DNA from: Planctomycetota bacterium
Lineage (GTDB): Bacteria > Planctomycetota > Phycisphaerae > Sedimentisphaerales > Anaerohalosphaeraceae
Length of the DNA: 50,411 nucleotides
Reading direction: 5' to 3'
Assembly: GCA_029552545.1 (NCBI GenBank)
Contig: JAKPDO010000011.1
Coordinates: forward strand, 1-50,411
The notes below the pieces were generated by a model. The model did no database searches. It was not told the DNA's origin and was given only the letters and a program-made list of their open reading frames with translations. Below, one piece after another: positions 32,435 to 40,953 of this stretch; the stretch's first letter is position 1; the number at the start of each line of letters is the position of its first letter. The position numbers and the translations under genes are program-made.

Positions 32435-34567
32435 ATGAAGAAGAGTTTGAGGATGCAGTGGATTGTGAGCGTCTGTTTGGCGATACTTTTCTGCGGGGCG
32501 TCGATGGGGGCTCAGAAGGTGATTGAGTGGAAATTTGATGGCGATTTGGCCGACAGTAGCGGCAGTGGGCTGGACGGAATTGCGTTCGGAACACCGGCTT
32601 ATACGGCCGGTGTAAGCGGTCAGGCCTTTGTGTCGGATGGGACGAATTGTGTGTACCGAACGGGCATCAGCACGGCGCTGCTGCCGGTCCTGGCTGCAGA
32701 TACCTGGAGCGTGAATGTCTGGGTGTATCCGACGGAAAATCCGCGAGACTGGCGGGTTCTCTGGTGTTTGGGCGAGAAGCCGGATGCGAGCAAAAACTCG
32801 CGGGCTGTTTATGCGTCCGGCTATGCCGATTATGGCGGACTGATTACCTTCGTCGGAAGGACAACCACAGCAACCACCTATATTTCTTCGATGATTCCAT
32901 GGGATATTAACAAGTGGCAAATGATTACAACGACTTACGACGGACGGATTGTTCGCATTTATAAAAACGGTGTTCTGATTGCGATGAGGAATACGACATT
33001 CATGGATGCACCGGGAGAAGTTCGGATTCCTTCCAATCCCTGGAATTCCTATGATTTCTTCATCGGACGGTTTGATGAGTTCACGGTCTGGCGGGGCGTC
33101 CTGACGGCGGATGAAATCCGGAATCTGATTGTTCCGGGGGTTTTGGCGGAAGTTCCGACCACCCGTCAGGTGGCGTATTACAAGATGGAGAATCCATCCG
33201 GCTTTGTGATGCCGGATTACTCCGGACTGGACAATGACGGACAGCTGTGGGGATATACGGACCCCATTTCGGATTGGCTGGCGGAGGGGTACAGAGGAGA
33301 TGCCTTGCGGTTTGATGGGGGACAGCGTGTCAATCTGCCAGTTTCGGTTACTCAGCCGGTCAACTACACAGTCAGTTTCTGGTTTAAGTCCGGAGAACAA
33401 CCCTATTATTCCGCGTTCTATTGTGAAAAACAAACGACACCCGTTCCCGGCAATTTAGGACTGGGAACTCAGTTTTTGATTCGTGCAAACAATTCGGAAA
33501 TTCAGGTTATCAGCAAAGAAAGAGATTATAATGCGTTGTTCCTGATCGGTGCGGATGCGAGGGCTTATCTGGACGGGCAGACGTGGCATCATCTGGCGGT
33601 TGTTGCGGACGGCGAGGCGGCCAGAGCGAGGTTGTATATAGACGGACAGGAATTGGCTTCGGCGGATTATCCCCGCAGCTCTCACAAAACCACAACGCTG
33701 ACTACCTCTATTGGGTACAGCTGGTCTGACGGCGGCTACCTCGGCGAGTGGGGAGACACTTATATCGATGAAGTGACAATTTGGAATGGAGCGCTCACTC
33801 CGGCGCAGATTCAGGCGTTGGCTGCTCGTTCGAATTTGAACAGCGACCAGGCGGTTGATTTGCTGGATGCGGCCGCAGTCAGTGAAGACTGGATGGAAGA
33901 TACCGTTGAGGTTCCGGGAGATTTGCTCGTGGCCGATGATATGGAAGGGCCTCTGAACCGCTGGAGCGTTTATGCCAGTTCCCGCTATAGCGGCACCGGC
34001 ACAATCAGCCAGACCAGCAATGCCTATACGGGCAGTTACGCTCTGCAGTGGGATTATGAGCTGCCGGCAACAGCTCCGACGGACCCGAATAATTATGCGA
34101 GCATTCTCTTTGATTTTGGTGAAACGAAGAACCTGTTTGATTTTGATGCGGTCTCTCTCTGGCTGTATCGGCATTCGGGCAACAGTGAAGAGGATATTCT
34201 TTTCCTGAAGTTTATCGATGAAAATATGCAGGTTAAAGCCGAGCAGTGGATTGTCGGAAGCGGCGCGACAGTCCAGCCGGTTAATCAGTGGGCTGAATGG
34301 GTGATTGACCCGAATTCACTTCGGGGGCCCGGCGGGGTCGGGACGGCCGATGAGGGCGATTTGACGGATATCCGCTATATTATGATCGGCACCGGCAGCG
34401 GTGACCGAAGCGATGCCCGGTCAGGACGGATAGACATTGATGAGTTTCGATTTATCCGTTATCCGGTTTGTGCCGGCTTCCCGAGGGCGGATATGAATAA
34501 GGACTGCAAGGTGGATTTGGATGATTTGTTTGTTCTCGTCGAGGAATGGCTGCTGGGGATTGAGTAA
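32435..34567 (+). CDS. Secreted double-LamG protein with a jelly-roll domain and dockerin-like repeats
   Basis: The 710-residue protein has a signal peptide (about 1-28). Two LamG domains span about 30-235 (IEWKFDGDLADSSGSG, WQMITTTYDGRIVRIYKNG) and 245-460 (VAYYKMENPSGFVMPDYS, WHHLAVVADGEAARARLYID). A degenerate dockerin-like unit follows (LNSDQAVDLLDAAAVSEDW). Then comes a CBM-like beta-sandwich at about 490-680 (VADDMEGPLNRWSVYASS) and a terminal dockerin-like unit (MNKDCKVDLDDLFVLVEEWL). Three consecutive ATG codons lie at 32429, 32432 and 32435; I chose the third, 7 bases from GGAG. It starts 44 bases after the LacI-family gene and is likely co-transcribed. It is probably a binding or display protein, since no active site is visible. 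Confidence 0.82.
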   Translation: MKKSLRMQWIVSVCLAILFCGASMGAQKVIEWKFDGDLADSSGSGLDGIAFGTPAYTAGVSGQAFVSDGTNCVYRTGISTALLPVLAADTWSVNVWVYPTENPRDWRVLWCLGEKPDASKNSRAVYASGYADYGGLITFVGRTTTATTYISSMIPWDINKWQMITTTYDGRIVRIYKNGVLIAMRNTTFMDAPGEVRIPSNPWNSYDFFIGRFDEFTVWRGVLTADEIRNLIVPGVLAEVPTTRQVAYYKMENPSGFVMPDYSGLDNDGQLWGYTDPISDWLAEGYRGDALRFDGGQRVNLPVSVTQPVNYTVSFWFKSGEQPYYSAFYCEKQTTPVPGNLGLGTQFLIRANNSEIQVISKERDYNALFLIGADARAYLDGQTWHHLAVVADGEAARARLYIDGQELASADYPRSSHKTTTLTTSIGYSWSDGGYLGEWGDTYIDEVTIWNGALTPAQIQALAARSNLNSDQAVDLLDAAAVSEDWMEDTVEVPGDLLVADDMEGPLNRWSVYASSRYSGTGTISQTSNAYTGSYALQWDYELPATAPTDPNNYASILFDFGETKNLFDFDAVSLWLYRHSGNSEEDILFLKFIDENMQVKAEQWIVGSGATVQPVNQWAEWVIDPNSLRGPGGVGTADEGDLTDIRYIMIGTGSGDRSDARSGRIDIDEFRFIRYPVCAGFPRADMNKDCKVDLDDLFVLVEEWLLGIE

Positions 34568-34575
34568 ATGAAAAT

Positions 34576-34614
34576 CGGCAGGCGGGGCGGATAGGGACTC
34601 CGCTCCGCCTGCCG
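34576..34614 (+). repeat. Intercistronic GGCAGGCGG hairpin, copy 1
   Basis: 15-base arms (34576-34590 and 34600-34614), one wobble pair, enclose a 9-base loop ending in GGACT. AAAAAG follows rather than T residues, so on this strand it is not a classical terminator. Its arms and its GGACTC element resemble the hairpin at 46070-46102. Confidence 0.6.
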
Positions 34615-34641
34615 AAAAAGACAAAATCAGGAGAGATAATC

Positions 34642-35427
34642 ATGCGAATTCGAAAGGCCTTTACCTTAATTGAGCTGCTGGTCGTGATAGCGATTATTGC
34701 CTTGCTGCTTTCGATAGTGGTTCCTTCTCTTTACAAAGGGCGGGAAATAGCACGGATGGCTGTTTGTTCTACGAATGAGAAATCGCTTGTGATGGCGGCA
34801 AACCTCTGGTCCGGCGAAAACCAGAATTTCTCTATAGCGGCCAAGTGGTGGAGAGATCCGATGTATCAACACGATGACGGTCATTATGAAGATAATTCCG
34901 CCTGTTCGCTGATGCCCTATTTGGCCGCTTCGATCAAGCAGAAAAAGGATTCTCTTGTTTGCCCAAGTGCCAAAAATATCAAGTTTTATGCGATGAGTGA
35001 TGATTACCGCACAGCTGGACATGAGGAGACTTTTACCTATGCGGCCAACGGCTATATGATATTCGATTACGGTGTGAGTCCCGGGGAAATATATAAGGAT
35101 GAGCAGCGAACTTACTGGGATAAGCATGGTTCCACAAAGATTCCGACGATTCGGAATCCTGCAAGGACGGCTTATTTTATCGATCATGAATACTACTTTG
35201 TGGCTCGTTGGTTTTTTGACCCAACAAAAAAACCGGAAGATATCCAAAGCAACCCCAAATTCTGGTTCCAGACTCGCTGGCATCAAAAACGGACAGCGGA
35301 TATTTACGGCATCGGGATGATCGGCTGGGTGGACGGACATGTGAGCCGCGAACCGAAGGATTTTGCAGAGGTTGTTGAAGGCAGCCAGTCGGGTCGACGC
35401 TGGACAGTTTATTACTACGGGAAATAA
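34642..35427 (+). CDS. Pseudopilin-like protein with a type IV prepilin N-terminus (first copy)
   Basis: This 261-residue protein begins MRIRKA followed by FTLIELLVVIAIIALLLS, a textbook class III prepilin signal. Prepilin peptidase would cut before Phe and methylate it, and the Glu at position 5 is present. The rest is a C-terminal globular domain with CSTNEKSLVMAANLW, LVCPSA and a late WVDGHVS motif. This H-X9-DG-type pattern is common to the large planctomycete family of prepilin-like proteins, often labelled DUF1559 or type II secretion-like. The start follows CAGGAGAG. It lies between a LamG protein gene and a glycoside hydrolase gene, which suggests a role in display or capture of glycan at the surface. 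The function is not experimentally defined for this group. Confidence 0.85.
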   Translation: MRIRKAFTLIELLVVIAIIALLLSIVVPSLYKGREIARMAVCSTNEKSLVMAANLWSGENQNFSIAAKWWRDPMYQHDDGHYEDNSACSLMPYLAASIKQKKDSLVCPSAKNIKFYAMSDDYRTAGHEETFTYAANGYMIFDYGVSPGEIYKDEQRTYWDKHGSTKIPTIRNPARTAYFIDHEYYFVARWFFDPTKKPEDIQSNPKFWFQTRWHQKRTADIYGIGMIGWVDGHVSREPKDFAEVVEGSQSGRRWTVYYYGK

Positions 35428-35459
35428 AGAGCAGGTATTCACTTCGGAGGAGCGGGAAG

Positions 35460-37736
35460 ATGTTTTGCCCCAAAGCAATCCTGGTTTGTCTGCTGATGCT
35501 TTGCCTGCCGGCTACAGCCGCAAGCGGAGCGGAGGTGACGTTCGATGCCGATACGGTCTCGCATCCGTTCGGCGGCCTGGGGGCACAGATTTGGGCCGGC
35601 GACAATTTCATCGCGCCGCTCCTGACTTCGCTGAAGATTCGCTATGTGCGGCTGGAGGCCACGCCGGATTGGGCCTCTGTTTCGCAGACGCCGCCGACCG
35701 ACGGGTTTCGCTCTTCCTTTGACCAATACGTGGCCGCTAATTACGGTTCCGCTCGGCTTAGTGCTATGCAGAATACCTGTCAGCTCCTTCGCCAGCTCGG
35801 AATTGCCGCCGTGTTTAATCAGTTTCATTATCCTTCTGCGTGGAGAAACGTCTGGGGGGCTTTGGAACCGGAACATCATCAGGATGTTGCCTTATTGTGG
35901 GGGGCGCAGCTGGCTTATCTGCGGTCTTATGGAATTGTGCCGGAGTATGTGGATTTGTTCAACGAACCGGAAGGGACGTGGAACTGTCGGGTGCCGCCGG
36001 AACAGTATAACGATGTGCTCAAACGGGTCCGGCAGGAGCTCAATGAACGGGGGTTTGAATCGGTTCAGATTGTCGGTCCGGGGCTGGCCTATCTGGACCA
36101 TAACGGCGGCGGGGCGCTCTGGGTGGGGGCGCTGGATGAAACGGCCGTCGCTTCTCTGGGAGCGTTTGCAACCCATGCATGGGATGAAGTTTATTTGCAG
36201 GGGTGCGGGCCCGAATTCCTGCGGCAGCGGTGGCAGCCGTTTTATGCGGCGGTACGGGCGAAAGACCCCATGGGACAGAAACCCATTTTTGTGACGGAGT
36301 ATATGACTGCCAACCGCATTTTCCACGGGGTTGAATATCCATCGCCCGGCTCTGCTTACACCTATTCGGCTTCGGATACGGTTCCGTTTGCCATTCGGGT
36401 CTTTGAGAATACACTTTCGCTGCTGAACGGCGGGGCATCGGTCCCGTTTGTCTGGGAGGCGGCAGACCAGAGCTGGTCGGACTCGGGCTGGGGACTCCAG
36501 CGCCGTGCGGCGGACGGAAGCGTCAAGCGGCCGGTTTATTATGCTTTAAGGATTTTGACGGATTTGGTTCCACCCGGGGCTCAGGTCCTGTCGGCAGGTC
36601 CGCAGGAACCGGGGATCTACTGTGCGGCGTTTCGGTATGACAACGGGATTATTTTGGCAGCGGTGAACGGCACGGAAAGCTCGCAAAGCCGAATTGTCCG
36701 CCTGAACAGCTCCCAGCCCAAAGAATGGGTCTGTGCGCTGAGTTATTCCGCCGAAGGGATCGGCGACGGGAGCCGTTTTTTGCGTTTGACAGAGCCGAAT
36801 GTGGTTGAGCTGACTCTGCCGTCTGATACGGCACTCACGGCGGCGTTTGAATTTTCACCGAATCAGCCGCAGAAGGTGCTGGAGTGGAAATTCGAGGGCA
36901 ATCTGACGGATACCAGCGGCTGGGGGAATAATGCAACAACGGCCCAGGGCGGTTTTCGGTTCGGCAAAGGGCGAATCGGGCAGGCCCTGTCGCTGGACGG
37001 CACGGAGGTCTTGATTGAGTTGGTGAATGGAGCCAATCTGCCGCTGAATGCCGACGATGACTGGTCGATGAATCTCTGGGTTCGTCCGAATGCAGCGATT
37101 TCCATCGGGGGCGATTATCATGCGCTGGCACTTGCGGCCTTCGGAACGAACAGCTGGTCCAAGAACGGCAATGCCCGCAGCATCGGCAACTGGGGTTGGG
37201 GAAAGGGAATCAGTTTTTACAGCACGACAATGGTGCCGACGTATGCAAATGTTCCCTACGATGCGGGCGTCTGGCAGATGATTACGATTACCTATGAACA
37301 TGCTCTCTGGCGGCAGCAGGGCACGGATACTACGGGCCAGGCCCTGAAGATTTATAAAAACGGAAATCTCATTGCTTCGTTTAACCCGCAGGGACGATAC
37401 TACACGGGGGGATTTCGCACGGCGGATAACCGTGTTTCCATTCTGCCGGCTATCCCGGACTTGGCGCCGAGGCGGTTTGCGGGAAAGCTGGACGAGTTTG
37501 CAATCTGGAGGGGAGTCTTGTCGCCGGCGCAGATTCTGGGGATGGCGGTTCGTCAGATGCCGGCGGCGGATTTATCCGGGGATGGGGAAGTTGATCTAAA
37601 CGATTTGCAAGTGCTGTGTACCTATTGGCTTGAGGAGGGTTCTGACTATGCGGCAGACTTGAATAACGACGGAATTGTCAATTGGGAAGATTTTCGTGTG
37701 TGGAGTGTGTGGAGAAATAATCCGGAAACCTTTTAA
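35460..37736 (+). CDS. Secreted clan GH-A glycoside hydrolase with LamG and two dockerin-like repeats
   Basis: The 758-residue protein has a signal peptide (1-24). A (beta/alpha)8 catalytic domain spans about 25-400. The predicted acid/base is E169 in DLFNEPEG and the predicted nucleophile E280 in IFVTEYM, 111 residues apart as expected in clan GH-A. VSHPFGGLGAQIWAG at the start recalls GH30, GH39 and related families, but I cannot fix the family. A beta-sandwich side domain follows (about 395-465), then LamG at about 475-695 (VLEWKFEGNLTDTSGWG, WQMITITYEHALW), and two dockerin-like units (LSGDGEVDLNDL; LNNDGIVNWEDF), the last ending in a degenerate way. The start follows GGAGGAGCGGGAAG. It probably hydrolyses an extracellular polysaccharide; the substrate is unknown. 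Confidence 0.82.
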   Translation: MFCPKAILVCLLMLCLPATAASGAEVTFDADTVSHPFGGLGAQIWAGDNFIAPLLTSLKIRYVRLEATPDWASVSQTPPTDGFRSSFDQYVAANYGSARLSAMQNTCQLLRQLGIAAVFNQFHYPSAWRNVWGALEPEHHQDVALLWGAQLAYLRSYGIVPEYVDLFNEPEGTWNCRVPPEQYNDVLKRVRQELNERGFESVQIVGPGLAYLDHNGGGALWVGALDETAVASLGAFATHAWDEVYLQGCGPEFLRQRWQPFYAAVRAKDPMGQKPIFVTEYMTANRIFHGVEYPSPGSAYTYSASDTVPFAIRVFENTLSLLNGGASVPFVWEAADQSWSDSGWGLQRRAADGSVKRPVYYALRILTDLVPPGAQVLSAGPQEPGIYCAAFRYDNGIILAAVNGTESSQSRIVRLNSSQPKEWVCALSYSAEGIGDGSRFLRLTEPNVVELTLPSDTALTAAFEFSPNQPQKVLEWKFEGNLTDTSGWGNNATTAQGGFRFGKGRIGQALSLDGTEVLIELVNGANLPLNADDDWSMNLWVRPNAAISIGGDYHALALAAFGTNSWSKNGNARSIGNWGWGKGISFYSTTMVPTYANVPYDAGVWQMITITYEHALWRQQGTDTTGQALKIYKNGNLIASFNPQGRYYTGGFRTADNRVSILPAIPDLAPRRFAGKLDEFAIWRGVLSPAQILGMAVRQMPAADLSGDGEVDLNDLQVLCTYWLEEGSDYAADLNNDGIVNWEDFRVWSVWRNNPETF

Positions 37737-37757
37737 CCTTTTTTGGAGGAAAGAAAG

Positions 37758-38435
37758 ATGAAGAAGTGTTTGGCAATTTTGATGGTTTTGGGCTGTATCG
37801 GTCTTGTTCAGGCGACGTTTGTGACGGTTGTGGATAACTTTGAAGGATATGCCGACAGCGCGGCTTTGAATGCGGCCTGGGTGGTCAATCCGAATTCAAA
37901 CATAACCAGCGAAACACTTGAATCGGTCCTGAACGGCAAGTGTATGCTGATTCAGAACAATCAGAACTCGCCCTATTACGCTCAGACCAAGTATGCTTTG
38001 CCGGGGGCTGTATGGCAGGTTCATGGGGTTAATCTGACCTATCCGGGATATTATATGATTAAGATGACCTTTGCGGTTCCCAAAAACGATGGAGTTGCAC
38101 CGTGGGGGACACTGGGCGGTTCCGGCGGCGATGTATTCCTGAGTATGTTTGACTGCTGGGGACAGAAGGTGTTTGGAGCCAGCTATCCCGGTGAAGTGAC
38201 CTCCAGCGGCACAGGTTGGCCGAATGGAATAGTCTGGGAGATGAATTTTGCCGACTATACGGTTCCGGGAATGAATCTGGAAAATGTGATGTATATCACA
38301 GTTGGGTATGATAAGACTTACTATGGCACCGGTGCCCTTTTTGTGGATGACATTACTCTGGTTGGGATTCCGGAGCCGGCTACATTGGCTCTGCTGACAA
38401 TGGGGGGATTGATGGCTCTGCGCCGCCGTCAGTAA
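37758..38435 (+). CDS. Secreted PEP-CTERM protein (DNFEGY family)
   Basis: The 225-residue protein has a signal peptide (MKKCLAILMVLGCIGLVQA) and a beta-rich body that opens with VVDNFEGYADSAALNAAW. The same opening (DDFxxY) is found in the genes at 42877 and 43831. The C-terminus IPEPATLALLTMGGLMALRRRQ, here seen as IPEPATLALLTM plus a basic RRRQ end, is a canonical PEP-CTERM sorting signal for an exosortase. The start at 37758 follows GGAGGAAAG; an in-frame TTG at 37743 is part of that site. It is the last gene before a strong terminator, 21 bases after the GH-A gene. The body is likely a sugar-binding jelly roll, which is inference from the shared opening in LamG-linked relatives. Confidence 0.85.
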   Translation: MKKCLAILMVLGCIGLVQATFVTVVDNFEGYADSAALNAAWVVNPNSNITSETLESVLNGKCMLIQNNQNSPYYAQTKYALPGAVWQVHGVNLTYPGYYMIKMTFAVPKNDGVAPWGTLGGSGGDVFLSMFDCWGQKVFGASYPGEVTSSGTGWPNGIVWEMNFADYTVPGMNLENVMYITVGYDKTYYGTGALFVDDITLVGIPEPATLALLTMGGLMALRRRQ

Positions 38436-38476
38436 AGAGAGTGTTCCGAGATAGTATTTTGTAGTTTGAAGTGAAG

Positions 38477-38514
38477 GCAAAAAGCCGTCTTTCAAGATGG
38501 CTTTTTGCTTTTTT
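38477..38514 (+). terminator. Rho-independent terminator of the LacI-linked gene run
   Basis: Arms GCAAAAAGCCGTCTT (from 38477) and AAGATGGCTTTTTGC, one wobble pair, are followed by TTTTTT. It closes the run from the LacI-family gene to the PEP-CTERM gene. Confidence 0.85.
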
Positions 38515-38694
38515 AAATGGTTAAAAATTTTTTATCCATTGGGGGCAGTAAGAGATAAAATGGATGTATATTATCCTGAGCAGAAGGCAACAACAAGAGT
38601 TTTTAATCTGTAAAAGTGATTTTTTTGGTAAAAAAGAATCCTTTGGGGATAAATAAGTTGAGAGGGAGAGGGACTGTCAAAGGGACTCATGTAA

Positions 38695-39228
38695 ATGCCG
38701 GAAGAAAAGGAACAAAATCAGGAACAGTTTTTGCGTCTGCTGATGCTGAACGATAAGCGAATTTACGCTTACATCTTATCCTTTGTCCCGAATGCGGCGG
38801 ATGCGGATGATATTATGCAGGAAGCGTCAGCGGTGATGTGGCGGAAATTCTCCTCTTTTACCCCCGGAATGGATTTTGTCGCCTGGGCACTCACAATTGC
38901 CCGGTATCAGATTCTTTCGTATTTCAAGAAAAAGAAGAGCAAGAAACTCTACTTAAGCGAAGTCTTGGCGGAATCTCTGGAGCAAGAGATGGTACGAGTC
39001 CTGCCGGAGATGGACCTGCGAATGGGTGCAATGAAGAAATGTATTGATAAACTTGCCCAGATGGATCGGTATATTCTGAAACTGCGGTATGAGAAGGATT
39101 TGACACTGGAGAATATCGGGGCGCACATTTCCAAATCCACGCGGGCGACCTATTACGCTTTGGTTCGAATTCATCGGTTTCTGCTTCAGTGCATTAGACA
39201 AACCCTTGCCGAGGAGGCGGCTCGATGA
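38695..39228 (+). CDS. ECF-type RNA polymerase sigma factor (second sigma/FecR unit)
   Basis: The 177-residue protein is a paralogue of the sigma factor at 7658. Region 2 lies at about residues 20-85 (NAADADDIMQEASAVMWRKF; VAWALTIARYQILSYFKKK). Region 4 lies at about 115-170 (LAQMDRYILKLRYEKDLTLENIG, given here as LAQMDRYILKLRYEKD; STRATYYALVRIHRFL). It has no region 1 or 3. The stop overlaps the start of the FecR-LamG gene as ATGA, the same arrangement as the first unit. The upstream 180 bases contain no clear housekeeping promoter, in keeping with autoregulation. The start at 38695 has AAAGGGA about 9 bases upstream. Confidence 0.9.
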   Translation: MPEEKEQNQEQFLRLLMLNDKRIYAYILSFVPNAADADDIMQEASAVMWRKFSSFTPGMDFVAWALTIARYQILSYFKKKKSKKLYLSEVLAESLEQEMVRVLPEMDLRMGAMKKCIDKLAQMDRYILKLRYEKDLTLENIGAHISKSTRATYYALVRIHRFLLQCIRQTLAEEAAR

Positions 39229-40934
39229 GTTCTTTGCCGAATGAATTCTATGACTGGGTCCTGGCGGAGCTCTACGGGCTGGCAACCGACGAGCAGACCT
39301 CTCAATTGGCGGCTCTGCTGGAAACGAGTCCCCAAGCCCGTCGGGAATACATCGATTTTCTTTGTATGTATGCGCATCTGCATCGGCGAAAAGGGGCTTC
39401 TTTGTTCCTCGAAGGGACGCCGGATGATTCTCTTCTGAATGAAAACACCTGGCAGCTTCTGGCGGAAGAGGAAAAAAAGGCAGAGGCGGTATGTGTGGAG
39501 CGCTCTTCGGAAGAGCCGGTTCGCGCGGCGGCGGCTCCGACGGTTTCTGTACGGACTCCTGTGAGCAAGTTTTCCCTCTATTCGCTTCTTGCATCTGCGG
39601 CGGCTTTGATTTTTCTGATTGCTTACGCATATCTTTCTCCGCTTCGAACCAACGGAGTGGCAGTCGGGCGTCTGCAGCGGACAGTCAATGCCGTATGGCG
39701 GGATGCGAGCGGACGTCATCTGTCCGACGGCAGTGAACTCTACCCGGGGCCGATGCATCTGGTTAAAGGATTGGCGGAAATTGTTTTGGAAGGGGGTGCA
39801 ACGGTTCTTGTGGAAGGACCGTCTGCCTTTACGCTCGAGACACCGGTCCAGATGTACCTGCAGGAAGGACGCATTGTCGCATCGATGAAGGGGGCGGGAA
39901 AGCAGGCCTTTGTGGTGCGTTCTCCGACAGCCAGTTTGGTGGACTATGGAACAGAGTTCGGCGTCTACGTCAAGCAGAATGGACAGACGGAAACCTATGT
40001 CTATGAAGGGTCTGTCCAAATCCGCGATTCCTCGGATCCGGTGAAGTTTGCCAAAAGTATGCTGCTGAAGGCCGGCCAGGGGGCGGCGGCGGATGAACAG
40101 GGACGGCTGGCGGCAAAAGCCGTGAATCCCTATCATTTTGTTCGTCCTTCGGAGGCGGAGGTCTTCGAGCAGGCATCCAAAATCGGCGGCTATTATCGGT
40201 GGCGTTCGTGGGTGTACCGGCTGCATCGGGAAGACCCATCTCTGGCGGCGCATTACTTTTTTGAACGGGATTCGAACAATCCGGAGCGGCTTATCAATGC
40301 AGCCGGGGGCGGAGCCGAGCGGGAGGGGGTATTTGGAGATGTCGGTCGAGATAAACCCGCCTGGGTCAGCGGACGCTGGCCGCAAAAAGAGGCGGTGCGG
40401 TTTGAGCGGGGGAAAAATCAGGTTATTTTGATTGGACCTCAAGCGGGTCTTTCGTTTGGGTCGCCGCTGACAATTTCGACATGGGTGTATTTCCCGGACA
40501 ATCAGCATTGGGGCGGGCACTTGATTTCCTGTCGAGAAAAACATCGGGTGAATTATCAGTTTTCTCTGTTTGATGACCGGTATGTTTATAATTATCAAAA
40601 GACTCGGTTTGAGTTTCGTCAGTATGACGGGGCGGGGAAAGCAGGTTTTTACAGCCAGCCGTTCGTGCCGCAAAGCGGGGTTTGGTATCATTTTGCAGCG
40701 GTGTATGACGGAAAAGAACTGCAGATTTATGTGAATGGAGATTTGTTCCAGACGGCTCCCTATGAAGGGCTGAAGGAGACAGAGCCGGCGGAGATTATTT
40801 TGGGGGCGATGAAGATTGACGGGTATGTTCTGCCGGAGGGAGATTTTGACGGGGTCGTGGATGAACTGATGATTTTCCGCCGGTGTTTGACGAGCGGGGA
40901 AATTCGGGAATTGTATGAGAACGGTAAACCGTAA
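39225..40934 (+). CDS. FecR-type anti-sigma protein with a C-terminal LamG domain
   Basis: The 569-residue protein has a helical cytoplasmic segment at about 1-60 (YGLATDEQTSQLAALLETSP) for sigma binding. One transmembrane helix lies at about 113-135 (LYSLLASAAALIFLIAYAYL). A FecR domain spans about 175-265 (GGATVLVEGPSAFTLE, LVDYGTEFGVYVKQNG, TYVYEGSVQIRD), and a LamG/concanavalin-like domain about 345-565 (AHYFFERDSNNPERL, ISTWVYFPDNQHWGG, WYHFAAVYDGKELQIYVNGD). In the first unit this outer position is filled by an NPCBM-like domain. Inference: the LamG domain binds a polysaccharide and releases the sigma factor. The ATGA overlap with the sigma gene gives the start. The next gene begins 19 bases after the stop. 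Confidence 0.87.
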   Translation: MSSLPNEFYDWVLAELYGLATDEQTSQLAALLETSPQARREYIDFLCMYAHLHRRKGASLFLEGTPDDSLLNENTWQLLAEEEKKAEAVCVERSSEEPVRAAAAPTVSVRTPVSKFSLYSLLASAAALIFLIAYAYLSPLRTNGVAVGRLQRTVNAVWRDASGRHLSDGSELYPGPMHLVKGLAEIVLEGGATVLVEGPSAFTLETPVQMYLQEGRIVASMKGAGKQAFVVRSPTASLVDYGTEFGVYVKQNGQTETYVYEGSVQIRDSSDPVKFAKSMLLKAGQGAAADEQGRLAAKAVNPYHFVRPSEAEVFEQASKIGGYYRWRSWVYRLHREDPSLAAHYFFERDSNNPERLINAAGGGAEREGVFGDVGRDKPAWVSGRWPQKEAVRFERGKNQVILIGPQAGLSFGSPLTISTWVYFPDNQHWGGHLISCREKHRVNYQFSLFDDRYVYNYQKTRFEFRQYDGAGKAGFYSQPFVPQSGVWYHFAAVYDGKELQIYVNGDLFQTAPYEGLKETEPAEIILGAMKIDGYVLPEGDFDGVVDELMIFRRCLTSGEIRELYENGKP

Positions 40935-40953
40935 CTTGACTGAGGAAAGAGAA

